DNA from: Bacteroidota bacterium
GTDB taxonomy: Bacteria; Bacteroidota; Bacteroidia; UKL13-3
Assembly: GCA_040388375.1 (NCBI GenBank)
Contig: JAZKBU010000001.1
Location: 336,996-400,995 of the forward strand
Length of the DNA: 64,000 nucleotides
Direction: 5' to 3'
The first letter of the stretch is position 1; each line of letters begins with the position of its first letter. The notes beneath the pieces are model-generated. The model was not told the origin of the DNA and searched no databases. It was given only the letters and a program-made list of their open reading frames with translations. Positions 10,537-18,953 of this stretch are shown here, one piece after another. A program made the position numbers and the translations under genes.

Positions 10537-11484
10537 TCAGATGTTTGTATCTACAATATCAACATTTTGCGAAGTGTGCATAAACTCATCCCCTATTCGC
10601 TCATTAAATGTAAAATCTATCCTTCCTAAATTTAAACCGGCCCATCCAACCTGGTTCACAATTACATTTTTTTGCAGCGCGTTTTTTATAATAGTAGGTT
10701 CCTTTAAAAAAGTATGGGTATGCCCACCTAAAACCAAATCTACATGGCTGGTTAGTGGCACCATGGAAACATCACTCACTTTATCGCTATTGTATTTATA
10801 ACCCAAATGCGATAAACAAATGACTAAATCGCATTTCTTTTCCAGTTTAAGGAAGGAAGCCGTTTTATTTAAACTGGTTACAGGGTCGTTGTATTTAATT
10901 TTTCCGTACAGCTTTTGAGGAACCAATCCGTCTAACTCAATTCCTACACCCGTTACCCCAATTTTTAAATTTCCTTTTTTGTATATTTTATAAGGAGCTA
11001 TTTTATTTTCAATCAAGGTATCGGCAAAATCATAATTACAATTGACAAAGTCGAAATTGGCATTAGGCATTTGTTTATATAAACCTTCCAGTCCATTATC
11101 AAAATCATGGTTACCTAACGTAACACAGTCGTAACCCATTTGGCTCATCAGTTTATACTCTAACTCGCCTCCATAAAAATTAAAGTAGGGTGTACCTTGG
11201 AAAATATCGCCTGCATCAAGCAATAAAACATGTTCTTCCGTTTCGCGTATTTTTTTAATCATGGCGGCTCTCACTTCGGCACCACCCAAACCAGCATAGT
11301 TTTTATCGGTTTTATCAAATGGATCTATCCTGCTATGCCAATCGTTGGTATGTAAAATGGTTAACCTGGTTTGTTTCCCATTAGCCAGCAAACTTAGCGG
11401 ACTGCTTACCAATGAAACACCCGCCAATAATAAACCTGATTGCTTTATAAACTTACGTCTATTTAACTTGTTCAATTCTTCCAT
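10537..11484 (-). CDS. 5'-nucleotidase-type metallophosphatase, Tat-exported
   Basis: 315 aa with a twin-arginine signal (NRRKFIKQSG followed by a hydrophobic stretch). The calcineurin-like metal motifs are HTNDWHSR, LDAGDIFQG, LGNHDFDNG and LGGHTHTF, as in the catalytic domain of UshA-type nucleotidases. The substrate-binding C-terminal domain is absent here and is encoded by the preceding gene (11459-12211), which overlaps the start of this one by 26 bp. The pair probably works together in the periplasm. Confidence 0.88.
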   Translation of the reverse strand: MEELNKLNRRKFIKQSGLLLAGVSLVSSPLSLLANGKQTRLTILHTNDWHSRIDPFDKTDKNYAGLGGAEVRAAMIKKIRETEEHVLLLDAGDIFQGTPYFNFYGGELEYKLMSQMGYDCVTLGNHDFDNGLEGLYKQMPNANFDFVNCNYDFADTLIENKIAPYKIYKKGNLKIGVTGVGIELDGLVPQKLYGKIKYNDPVTSLNKTASFLKLEKKCDLVICLSHLGYKYNSDKVSDVSMVPLTSHVDLVLGGHTHTFLKEPTIIKNALQKNVIVNQVGWAGLNLGRIDFTFNERIGDEFMHTSQNVDIVDTNI

Positions 11485-12211
11485 CTAAAGTGCTTTTAAC
11501 TGATTGACCATTTTTTCCTTTTATACGCAGATTGTTAATCAATGCATCGCGTACCATTATATTTAAATTGGTAACCGATTTGGCATTTTTCATTGGTTCT
11601 GTTTTATCGCCACCATTGGCTACATAATCATTGGTTATAATGGCATAGGTTTTATTTTCATCAAATACGGTATTATTAATAGTTGCATTCACTATTTTAT
11701 TATTGCTTATGCTCAACCTCAATTCCTTTGAACAAGGCGTTCCATTGTTTTCAGCGACTAAATCAAATAACTTTTTACAGTCAGCACCACCTAATTCTAC
11801 TACTACCAGATAATTGTCAAAAGGAGCCAGTTCAAATATTTTACCAACGCTTATATTTCCTTTTGCTATACTACCCACACGTAAGCCACCATGATTATAT
11901 ATACAAAAATCAACTGGCTTGTTATAGTTTTTGGCAGCATAATCCATTAATTCATCGCACACAAAATTACCAAGCGTACCTTCAGGCAATTGTTTATTCA
12001 GGTCTTGTTCATTGTAACAAAGTACTTCGCTCATTAAGCTATCCAACTTAATTTTATACGGAATAATTAAAGAGGCGCTTTGCGTATCAGTTAACTGCAA
12101 AGAGTCTTTATTCATTTTTAAATAGGAAACCTTTGAGTTGGAAACAACCAAAGGGGTATGACATTGACTGAATGTCAATACTATTAATAAATATAAAAAT
12201 ATATTTTTCAC
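11459..12211 (-). CDS. 5'-nucleotidase C-terminal domain lipoprotein
   Basis: 250 aa, starting at a GTG. The signal peptide has a lipobox (FSQC), so the protein is probably lipid-anchored. The body matches the substrate-binding C-terminal domain of UshA-like nucleotidases: LGNFVCDELMDYA, NHGGLRVGSIAKGNISVG, FELAPFDNYLVVVEL and TNDYVANGGD. It carries no metallophosphatase motifs. It overlaps the catalytic-domain gene downstream, giving a two-gene split of the usual single protein with the C-terminal half encoded first. Confidence 0.85.
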   Translation of the reverse strand: MKNIFLYLLIVLTFSQCHTPLVVSNSKVSYLKMNKDSLQLTDTQSASLIIPYKIKLDSLMSEVLCYNEQDLNKQLPEGTLGNFVCDELMDYAAKNYNKPVDFCIYNHGGLRVGSIAKGNISVGKIFELAPFDNYLVVVELGGADCKKLFDLVAENNGTPCSKELRLSISNNKIVNATINNTVFDENKTYAIITNDYVANGGDKTEPMKNAKSVTNLNIMVRDALINNLRIKGKNGQSVKSTLDGRIEQVK

Positions 12212-12273
12212 CTCCGCAATATAACCGATGAAAACGGATGGTGTATTATGAATATGTGAAAATTTACAATGCC

Positions 12274-12993
12274 TTATAAGCCTTGTGCCAACACATCAGC
12301 AATATGCATTACCTTTAGTGAACTTCCTTTTTTGTGTAGTATGCTGTTTAAATGTAATAAACAGCTATAATCAGTTGATATAACTATTTGTGCGCCACTT
12401 TCAATAATGGCATCTATTTTTTTATTACCCATATGAACGGATAAATCGGGATTGGTTACAGAAAAATTACCGCCAAACCCGCAACACTCATCCTGGTCTT
12501 TTATTTCAATTAACTCTAAGCCTTCTACATTGTTTAATAAAGCCCGTGGCTGGGCTTTTACATTACAGCCGTTTAAACCGGTGCAGGTATCCATAAAAGC
12601 GGCTTTAGCAAAAAACTTGGAACCTATATTGTCTTTTTTTAACACATCAACCAAAAACTCGCTTAACTCGAATGTACGTTTTTGTAGCTGACGAAACTTA
12701 TTATGGTATGATGAATTTTGAAATAACAAATCATAAGAGTTTCTAATCATACCTGTGCAAGCGGTAGAAGCACAAACAAAAGTTCTGTCGGGAGTAATTT
12801 CATTCAAGAGCTTTTCGCTTACTTGTCGGGCATCGTTCCATTGGCCCGCATTAAAAGCAGGTAAGCCACAACATGTTTGTTCTATATTATAATTAACCTG
12901 GCAACCTGCTTTTTCAAGCACCTTAACCATGTTAAACCCTGTTTGCGGGTTAAACTGGTCAATAAAACAAGGTATAAATAAATCTATTTTCAT
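12274..12993 (-). CDS. lutA: LutA/YkgE-type Fe-S oxidoreductase subunit
   Basis: 239 aa. Two cysteine-rich CCG motifs (CCGLPA near residue 42 and CCGFGG near 170) mark the heterodisulfide-reductase-like domain of LutA, one of three subunits that oxidise L-lactate. Other family landmarks are the DLFIPCFID start and DTCTGLNGCN. LutB and LutC are not in view, so the lactate role is by family only. It is 17 bp downstream of the MFS transporter gene, and the two may share a transcript. Confidence 0.82.
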   Translation of the reverse strand: MKIDLFIPCFIDQFNPQTGFNMVKVLEKAGCQVNYNIEQTCCGLPAFNAGQWNDARQVSEKLLNEITPDRTFVCASTACTGMIRNSYDLLFQNSSYHNKFRQLQKRTFELSEFLVDVLKKDNIGSKFFAKAAFMDTCTGLNGCNVKAQPRALLNNVEGLELIEIKDQDECCGFGGNFSVTNPDLSVHMGNKKIDAIIESGAQIVISTDYSCLLHLNSILHKKGSSLKVMHIADVLAQGL

Positions 12994-13009
12994 TGTAATA
13001 CTACTTAGG

Positions 13010-14467
13010 TTAATTTACGCTACTTGTATAACTCTTAAAGTTTTTTATCTGCACAATAAAAACCAATCCAATTAAAAAATAAATGGCCAATGCCACAACG
13101 GATAAACGCATGTTATGGGTAATGCCATTTAATAATCCGTAACTAAAAGTACCTAATACAATGGCGCCTTTTTCGCATACATCGTAAAAACTAAAAAAAG
13201 AGGCGTTGTCTTTTGTACCTTCTGGAATCAATTTAGCATAAGTGCTTCTAAACATAGACTGTATACCACCCATTACTATACCTACCAAAGCACCTAAACC
13301 CATAAAATGTATAATTACTTTTTTTATTTGTGTTGTACCAAATGTAAAATACGCTGGCGTATCAGTAATTAAATAGGCTAAGAAACAAATGACTATCCAA
13401 ACAATGATGGTTATAATTAAAGTATAAATATTGCCAATGGCTGCTGAAATACGGGAAAAGGCCCAGGCTCCTAAAATAGCTATCAATTGAATAACCAAAA
13501 TAGTTCCTATTAAAACGGAAGTATCTAAATGCAATTGTTCTTCGCCAAATAAACTAGCTACGTACATAACTGTTTGTACACCCATACTGGCAAAGAAAAA
13601 ACCACATAAGTACTTTAATAAGGTAGGTTGTGTTTTTACCTGTAACCAAACCTTCTTTAATTCTTCAAATCCTTTATTTAAAATATTGCCTTCGTATTTT
13701 TTATTGGAGTGTATTTCTGGTACATTCTTAAACATAATCTGTGCAAAGCCCGCCCACCAAATACCTACCGATACAAACGATAAACGGGTAGCAATGCCTG
13801 CATAAAAACTTTCGGCTTCTTTTAAGGCTCCTTCAGCTCCCATGTAAGGGTTGGTGGTTAACAATTCTACTGCCTTGCTTTGAATAGAAAAAAACCAATG
13901 GGGCATCATAATAGTTAACAGGTTTATAATTAATAATATTACACTACCTATATAACCCATTGAAAAGCCTTTTGCACTTACTTTATCCAGCATATCCTCA
14001 CTGGCTATTTCCGGTAAAAATGCATTGTAAAAAACAATACTCCCCGCAAAACCAACCAAACTAAGCATAAATAAAATAACACCAAAGCCTATGGTATCGG
14101 CTGTAAAAAAATACATGCCCATACAACTTATGGAACCTGTGTAACAAAATAGTTTCAGGAATAACTTTTTGTTCTGTTTAAAATCGGCAATACCAGAAAG
14201 CAAGGGACTTAAAAAAGCTACTATTAAGAAACCTGCTGAAACAACAAAGGAGTATAACTCTGACCCGATTACTTTTAACCCGAAAATATTTAAGTAATAA
14301 ACTCCATCAACCATTGCACCTTGTTCAACAGATGCTACTTTACACATTTTATTAAAATAAATAGGGAAAATGGCGGTGGCTATGGTGAGGGAAAAAACCG
14401 AATTGGCCCAATCATACATGGCCCATGAGTTGATTACTTTCTTATTATTAAGTTCCGTTTTAAGCAT
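13010..14467 (-). CDS. UMF1/Atg22-like MFS transporter
   Basis: About 485 aa with roughly twelve membrane helices. The N-terminal NSWAMYDWANSVFSLTIATA is typical of the UMF1 (Atg22-like) MFS branch; IRGGIQSMFRSTYAKLIPE-like sequence occurs near residue 400. The ATG at 14467 fits the family; codons further upstream begin with TTG. Substrate unknown. Its promoter must lie in 14468-14650, next to the element border, so insertion could affect it. Confidence 0.85.
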   Translation of the reverse strand: MLKTELNNKKVINSWAMYDWANSVFSLTIATAIFPIYFNKMCKVASVEQGAMVDGVYYLNIFGLKVIGSELYSFVVSAGFLIVAFLSPLLSGIADFKQNKKLFLKLFCYTGSISCMGMYFFTADTIGFGVILFMLSLVGFAGSIVFYNAFLPEIASEDMLDKVSAKGFSMGYIGSVILLIINLLTIMMPHWFFSIQSKAVELLTTNPYMGAEGALKEAESFYAGIATRLSFVSVGIWWAGFAQIMFKNVPEIHSNKKYEGNILNKGFEELKKVWLQVKTQPTLLKYLCGFFFASMGVQTVMYVASLFGEEQLHLDTSVLIGTILVIQLIAILGAWAFSRISAAIGNIYTLIITIIVWIVICFLAYLITDTPAYFTFGTTQIKKVIIHFMGLGALVGIVMGGIQSMFRSTYAKLIPEGTKDNASFFSFYDVCEKGAIVLGTFSYGLLNGITHNMRLSVVALAIYFLIGLVFIVQIKNFKSYTSSVN

Positions 14468-14650
14468 GATTGGAAATACGTAAAGGCGCAAGATATTTTT
14501 TTGCCGCAATAATTATTCAATTGTTAAAGGATTATTTGTTAACAAGCTTTGTGGCATACTAGCTATGAGAACAAAGCCTCTTTTGTGCTTATATTTTTTA
14601 AAAGAAATGGTACGTTTTAAAGAAATACGTACAAGCAAAAAACGGAAAAT

Positions 14651-14673
14651 AAAAAAACCCAGCAATTGCTGGG
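14651..14673 (-). terminator. Orphaned terminator of the initiator tRNA gene
   Basis: The palindrome CCCAGCAATTGCTGGG (14658-14673) is followed on the minus strand by seven T. It lies 4 bp outside the left attachment repeat, so before insertion it sat immediately after the tRNA-fMet 3' end. The element now separates the tRNA from it by 39 kb. Confidence 0.8.
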
Positions 14674-14677
14674 CTCC

Positions 14678-14722
14678 TAGTTGCGGAGGCAGGACTCGAA
14701 CCTACGACCTTTGGGTTATGAG
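14678..14722. repeat. Left attachment site (remnant of tRNA-fMet 3' end)
   Basis: Forty-five bases identical to 53933-53977, running from the tRNA anticodon loop through the 3' end plus three bases. The 5' half of the tRNA is missing here, so this copy is not a tRNA gene. Direct orientation of the two copies is the classic product of site-specific integration. Confidence 0.93.
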
Positions 14723-14772
14723 TTTTATTTCAGTTTTGCAGGAGTTAATGTTTACGGGGCTTTGCGGGTGCG

Positions 14773-14809
14773 AAGTGGTACGCATCCGTACCACTTAATC
14801 GTACCACTA
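14773..14809. promoter_or_regulatory. Left arm-type recombinase sites (candidate)
   Basis: Three copies of a 10-bp sequence: AAGTGGTACG (inverted, 14773-14782), CGTACCACTT (14787-14796) and CGTACCACTA (14800-14809). The same core occurs twice near the right end (53890-53910). Position and shared sequence suggest arm sites bound by the integrase or an excision factor. Confidence 0.6.
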
Positions 14810-15106
14810 ATATTTAGTTAATATTTTGTCGCGCAGTTTTACGTTAATTTTTAAACTATTGGTTCCATCGGCCATCATTGGCCCCTCGTTCAGTATTAAC
14901 CAATTAAGGCTAATACCGGGAAAGCCTTTGGCAAACTGCCCTATAATTCTTAGGCCCATATTGGTTTTAGCAAATTTTAAATTGCTTAATGAACTACCTG
15001 GAATGTCTAAGTACTCGGCCATTACTGCCCAGTGTTGAAATTCCCCTTTTTCAAAAAGTAACTGTATGTTTTTTGAAATATGCTTTTTTAATTGTTTAGC
15101 GTTCAT
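14807..15106 (-). CDS. Small HTH regulator-like protein
   Basis: 99 aa. The segment WAVMAEYLDIPGSSLSNLK looks like a helix-turn-helix, and LNWLILNEGPM matches the end of the repressor domain seen in many Bacteroidota XRE proteins. It is last in the leftward lysogeny operon and overlaps the stop of the previous gene by 4 bp (ATGA), which indicates translational coupling. It is nearest the attachment site, so it could be a second repressor or an excision regulator. Function inferred. Confidence 0.55.
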   Translation of the reverse strand: MNAKQLKKHISKNIQLLFEKGEFQHWAVMAEYLDIPGSSLSNLKFAKTNMGLRIIGQFAKGFPGISLNWLILNEGPMMADGTNSLKINVKLRDKILTKY

Positions 15107-15831
15107 TTTTTGTTCCTTTCTGTGTTTTCACTCTCATTTAAAGTAAAAAATTTTTCAGTTGGCTGGTAATTAATCTGTATGTAGTATTTGTTGTCTATGC
15201 ACTCAAAATTATAGGCATCACAAATAGTTTTAATTTGCACAAGGGTGTAGGTATTCATTTTTCCAATAATTGTTAACTCCTCGTCTGTTATTTCTATTTG
15301 CGTTAACTCTTCGCTTGCCAATGATAACAGCCTTACTATTGGAAAAAGTAAATCTACCGGAATATTGTCTTCGCCTGAAATTTTGTTTACTACTATCTTA
15401 TTATTATATAGTTTGTTGTGTAAAGCAATAAAGCCGGTTATAATTTTTTGGAATGACTCCCCCTCTTTTATTGGGTATAATTCATATTTAATTATATTCA
15501 GTTCTTTTTGTATAGTAGCGTACATATCTAAAAACTGTTCGCGGCTTTCATTCAAATCTTTTTGATCGTCTACAGCTTTTATTATATCTACCAAAAAAAA
15601 CAAAAACGACTCTGTAAATACCGTTCTGTTTTTAAGGGAATCAAAATATTTATTTTTGATTTCATTTAATTGTATTATTACTGCTTGGTGTGCCGCCTCT
15701 TTTTTCTTCAGTTGGAAATTTGCGTTACTTACTTTCCTTTTGGCAATTACAATTATAAAAAACACGCCAGTAAAACACACCAGCATTGTGCATGTTCCTG
15801 CAATGAATACATAAGCAATTGCATTGTTCAT
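15103..15831 (-). CDS. Membrane-anchored coiled-coil protein, unknown
   Basis: 242 aa. One N-terminal membrane helix (about residues 6-30) is followed by a basic stretch, a coiled coil (about 33-65) and a mixed helical/beta cytoplasmic part. The layout recalls the linker and dimerisation region of Bacteroidota sensor kinases, but no phospho-acceptor motif or ATP-binding N and G boxes are visible. It starts 2 bp from the end of the seven-helix protein gene, so the pair may form a membrane complex. Confidence 0.55.
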   Translation of the reverse strand: MNNAIAYVFIAGTCTMLVCFTGVFFIIVIAKRKVSNANFQLKKKEAAHQAVIIQLNEIKNKYFDSLKNRTVFTESFLFFLVDIIKAVDDQKDLNESREQFLDMYATIQKELNIIKYELYPIKEGESFQKIITGFIALHNKLYNNKIVVNKISGEDNIPVDLLFPIVRLLSLASEELTQIEITDEELTIIGKMNTYTLVQIKTICDAYNFECIDNKYYIQINYQPTEKFFTLNESENTERNKK

Positions 15832-15832
15832 A

Positions 15833-16447
15833 TCAGTAGTTAGTTTTATATTGATACAAAGCCCCCAGTAATGCTGTGTTACAAAAAATATTTGCCAATT
15901 TTACGGTACTAAACACGTCAGCCTGGTAATTAATAGGTATATCTTTTGCAAAAAAGAAAGCAATCCAACTTATACTATTGTAAGCCGTTAAAGCTATTAT
16001 AATAATTAGTTCATAAGTTCGTGCTCCATCTTGTTTTAGCCACTTTATGCCATGGTTTATACAAATACCCAATACGCCAATACATTGTAGCGTTCGGCCA
16101 TAACGTGGAAAAACAGAATTGCTCATTAACTCATAACACAATACGCTTACTACTATTAAAAAAACAAGCATGTAGTATTTAAACAAGTGTTTGTTGGCTT
16201 TATTTAGTGTAAAATACACTATTATAAAAAGTAACTCCAGTGCACAGTAAGCACCGGTAAAATAACTATGGTTTAATTTAGCTATATAAAAACAGTAACT
16301 AATTAACTCGCTTAGTGCTTTAAAGCCAATAAAATAAACTATAACCTTTATGTTATTAGATAAAAAGAACGACTTAATACTCCCAACAGCATATAGCAGT
16401 GTTGGGAGTATTGAAAACATACTTATATAAGCGAGTATATTTAGCAC
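15833..16447 (-). CDS. Seven-helix membrane protein, unknown
   Basis: 204 aa with about seven predicted membrane helices (residues 1-21, 33-57, 62-82, 91-108, 118-137, 144-165, 180-200) and short loops. It begins at a GTG whose last G-containing codon overlaps the TAG stop of the upstream gene, a coupled arrangement. I do not recognise the family. It sits in the operon of the prophage repressor and so is probably made during lysogeny, which suggests an immunity, exclusion or sensing role. Confidence 0.55.
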   Translation of the reverse strand: MLNILAYISMFSILPTLLYAVGSIKSFFLSNNIKVIVYFIGFKALSELISYCFYIAKLNHSYFTGAYCALELLFIIVYFTLNKANKHLFKYYMLVFLIVVSVLCYELMSNSVFPRYGRTLQCIGVLGICINHGIKWLKQDGARTYELIIIIALTAYNSISWIAFFFAKDIPINYQADVFSTVKLANIFCNTALLGALYQYKTNY

Positions 16448-16746
16448 TACAAGCCGTTTAAAATATTAGCTGCCCCGCAATGAGGTGGGCATGTCCAGGT
16501 ATCATCAACAACTACATCAAGCATGTCGTTTTCGCTTGCATCGGCTGCTACTATTACAAGCGTTTTTTTACCATCTTTTAAAGCGTAGTACATGCGTAAG
16601 TACTTTGCGCCCTCTTGGTTTATTAAAGTTTTAATTAAATCTACATCTACCACTTGGGCTAATGTGGTTTCGCCTGTAGCGCGATAGTTAGCAGTATATT
16701 CTGCTCCTAATTCTTTGTCAATAATTTGTCCGGCTGGTGTTGGCAT
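16447..16746 (-). CDS. Small protein, unknown
   Basis: 99 aa, acidic, with no signal or membrane segment. It ends DTWTCPPHCGAANILNGL, with two cysteines and a histidine close together that could bind metal. It lies between the repressor gene (6 bp upstream) and the seven-helix protein gene (overlapping). Not recognised; operon membership points to expression in the lysogen. Confidence 0.5.
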   Translation of the reverse strand: MPTPAGQIIDKELGAEYTANYRATGETTLAQVVDVDLIKTLINQEGAKYLRMYYALKDGKKTLVIVAADASENDMLDVVVDDTWTCPPHCGAANILNGL

Positions 16747-16751
16747 AATTT

Positions 16752-17210
16752 TTATTTTTTTATAGGGTTTGTTTTTTCAAATTTATGTTGTCTTTCTCCA
16801 AAATCTTTAACCACTTTTAGGGCTTCAGTTACTTTTTCTTCGTGTGTTAATGTACTAAGTCCGTTATCTTCGATTATTTTTTTTAAGCGGGTATTTTCGG
16901 TAGTTAATTTTACTATTTCTTTTAAGTGTTTATAGGCCTCTTTTTGCCAGTATTCAATACTCTCCTCATCATTTTTATTTTTTCCATATTTAGCCGGAGG
17001 CTCTTCTACTATTTGCGTGTCAATATCAAATACAGAAATGTCTACACTTAATTCTTTACAGGCTAATTCTAAAAAGTCTTGTTTTAAATATTTTTTATCA
17101 AACAACCGTATCAGGTAAGTCCTAGATACGGGAATACTCGCGGCAAAATCTTCCTGTCGGTAACCCTTTTCTTTTATTAGTTTTTTTAAGATTCCCCCTT
17201 GTGTTAACAT
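16752..17210 (-). CDS. XRE-type prophage repressor (cI-like)
   Basis: 152 aa. The N-terminal helix-turn-helix (LIKEKGYRQEDFAASIPVSR, about residues 11-30) is followed by a linker and a C-terminal coiled coil (about 95-125). There is no LexA-like peptidase domain, so induction would not be by classical self-cleavage. It is first in the leftward operon, divergent from the Cro-like gene at 17315 across a 104-bp region with two operator palindromes. Position makes it the likely lysogeny repressor. Confidence 0.75.
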   Translation of the reverse strand: MLTQGGILKKLIKEKGYRQEDFAASIPVSRTYLIRLFDKKYLKQDFLELACKELSVDISVFDIDTQIVEEPPAKYGKNKNDEESIEYWQKEAYKHLKEIVKLTTENTRLKKIIEDNGLSTLTHEEKVTEALKVVKDFGERQHKFEKTNPIKK

Positions 17211-17244
17211 TTTTTTAATGGTTTAATGTTCATAACTTTTCCGC

Positions 17245-17282
17245 AAAATGTGTTGACATTTTGGAAAATGTGTATACATTTG
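17245..17282. promoter_or_regulatory. Lysogeny/early switch: two operators over the early promoter
   Basis: Two palindromes 20 bp apart share the form AAAATGT-N4-ACATTT: 17245-17262 (spacer GTTG) and 17265-17282 (spacer GTAT). The second overlaps TACATTTG (17275-17282), a match to the Bacteroidota -7 element TAnnTTTG. GTTG at 17252-17255, 19 nt upstream, fits the -33 element. The arrangement is a repressor-controlled rightward promoter; no RNA data. Confidence 0.75.
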
Positions 17283-17314
17283 TATCAAGATTTGTAACAA
17301 ATATAGCAACAAAC

Positions 17315-17569
17315 ATGAAACAAACAAGTAAAACAAAGGCAAAAGCGCGGTTATGCGATACCGTTACCGAGTTACTTTTAAGTAAAGAGGCTTATATGGG
17401 CCATTTAGCCGATGAGGTAGGAGTAGATGCATTTACCATAAAACGCCAGCTAAAAACACAGTCGCCAACACTGTGCTTACCGCAGTATTTAACTGCCATT
17501 AATAAAATTCTTAAAGAGGAGCCTAAATACCAAGCTATTGAGGCAGATGCTATAGTTATAGTTTCTTAA
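17315..17569 (+). CDS. Cro-like small HTH protein
   Basis: 84 aa from the ATG at 17315. A longer in-frame start at 17261 would run through the operators and is unlikely. MGHLADEVGVDAFTIKRQL (about residues 31-49) fits a helix-turn-helix. It is the first gene of the rightward early operon and the divergent partner of the repressor, so a Cro-like role is likely. Confidence 0.6.
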   Translation: MKQTSKTKAKARLCDTVTELLLSKEAYMGHLADEVGVDAFTIKRQLKTQSPTLCLPQYLTAINKILKEEPKYQAIEADAIVIVS

Positions 17570-17609
17570 AACCAACCAAGCCCCACACATTTTAACCCTT
17601 ATAAAAATT

Positions 17610-17924
17610 ATGCTTAACACAATTATTGACCACGCAAAGCTTGTAATACTGCAAGAAAACACGTTTGACCTGATTATTAAATTTACCACCACCAGTAAGG
17701 GCGTAGATACCCACAAGCGCGAAAACTATTCCCTTAAAGATGCAAACCAGGAGTGGTTAGTAGGCTTGCTAAAAGAGCAAGAAACCGTATTGCTAACACC
17801 CTACAAACCCGAAAACCAGTACGCCACCTGTACTATTTATGCAGCCAATACCAAGGGTATTGAAATGTGGGGTAACCCGTTTTTAGTGAGCACCGTATTT
17901 GCGCAAAGTTTTTCGTTCGATTAA
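17610..17924 (+). CDS. Hypothetical early protein
   Basis: 104 aa, soluble, mixed alpha/beta, no recognised motif. It lies between the Cro-like gene and other small early genes on the same strand. Coding is supported by the continuous frame with element-type codons. Not recognised. Confidence 0.5.
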   Translation: MLNTIIDHAKLVILQENTFDLIIKFTTTSKGVDTHKRENYSLKDANQEWLVGLLKEQETVLLTPYKPENQYATCTIYAANTKGIEMWGNPFLVSTVFAQSFSFD

Positions 17925-17953
17925 TAACCCCACCATTAATAGCCTCTCACCCA

Positions 17954-18325
17954 ATGGAAAGTATATTTTATCAGCAAAACTATAACAACAAATTAGACTG
18001 CCCAGTGCATACCACTATTAGGCTTTATAACCCAAGCAAGTTTGCAGTGGGCAAAGAGTTTAACGAGTATCTCATTTGTAAAAAAGACACACCGGACAGT
18101 TTTATGCTTGATGGCAAAAACGTTATAAAAGTAGCTACAGTAAAATGTATTGAAGTAAAGGTTTACCAGCTAAAGGACATTACAAGTTCAATGGCATGGA
18201 TAGACACAGGCAAGGGCCTTGCCTATCTTAAAAGCTTGTTAGAGCATATTTATGCTAGAGAACTAAAAACTAACCCAAACCCACATTTCCATTGGGTGTT
18301 GCTTAAAAACATTAATCACCAATAA
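17954..18325 (+). CDS. Hypothetical early protein
   Basis: 123 aa, soluble, no recognised domain. Its sequence is rich in Lys and Tyr (for example KVYQLKDITSS). A TAACCCC motif occurs 22 nt upstream of the ATG. Same-strand neighbours are 29 and 14 bp away, so it is inside the early operon. Confidence 0.5.
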   Translation: MESIFYQQNYNNKLDCPVHTTIRLYNPSKFAVGKEFNEYLICKKDTPDSFMLDGKNVIKVATVKCIEVKVYQLKDITSSMAWIDTGKGLAYLKSLLEHIYARELKTNPNPHFHWVLLKNINHQ

Positions 18326-18339
18326 CCCCATTTCCTATA

Positions 18340-18636
18340 ATGAGCGCAGATATAGCACAAGCCGAATACAAGTTTACTACCGCACCGTTTACTTTAAAAG
18401 TAACTGCTTTTAAGCAAGGCAATACAGGTATGGTAAGCGAGTGGGTAAACACCCGCACACAAGCCAAGCAAGAGCCTAACCAGGTAGAAAGTAAAACAAT
18501 GATGTACGAGTATTTAACCAAGGCTATACCTCACATATACCAGTTGCTTGCCAACAGTATTGATACACCCATAGTATACGCCATACAAGCACCCGGCTAC
18601 GAAAAGTACACCAAAACATACATGCCACAAAACTAA
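18340..18636 (+). CDS. Hypothetical early protein
   Basis: 98 aa, no recognised domain and no membrane segment. The start is preceded by the element's TAACCCC leader (18323-18329), which begins at the previous stop codon. It ends 2 bp before the next gene. Confidence 0.5.
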   Translation: MSADIAQAEYKFTTAPFTLKVTAFKQGNTGMVSEWVNTRTQAKQEPNQVESKTMMYEYLTKAIPHIYQLLANSIDTPIVYAIQAPGYEKYTKTYMPQN

Positions 18637-18638
18637 CT

Positions 18639-18953
18639 ATGAAAGAGCTCTTTTTTAATGTAGCAATGGTAATGTACATGGGCAGGCACCAACTGCTAAG
18701 CCGCCAGGTAAGTAATGCGCTTAATAACTACCCGGGTGATTATAATAACAATGAACTAGCCAACTTAATTGAACTTAGAAATACACTTTACAGTGCCCTT
18801 TTACACTTGGTACCAGCAGACTTTTTACTGCGCCCCGAAAACGAGCCCAGCCGCTCCCTGTTTTATACTATGCTAAGCCAAAACGGTAACCATAGCCAAA
18901 TAGCTATAGGCCCGCGTTTAAACATTAATAGCCAAACCAATGAGTACAAATAA
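18639..18953 (+). CDS. Hypothetical early protein
   Basis: 104 aa, helical and soluble, not recognised. Its last 14 bp overlap the start of the cytosine methylase gene, so the two are probably translationally coupled and may be functionally linked. Confidence 0.5.
   Translation: MKELFFNVAMVMYMGRHQLLSRQVSNALNNYPGDYNNNELANLIELRNTLYSALLHLVPADFLLRPENEPSRSLFYTMLSQNGNHSQIAIGPRLNINSQTNEYK

Noticed and set aside
14678-14722. Possible second tRNA-Met gene
   Set aside because: Only the 3' part from the anticodon loop is present; no acceptor 5' strand or D arm.
14565-14798. 77-codon frame over the left attachment site
   Set aside because: It runs through the host terminator and tRNA fragment; no coding character.
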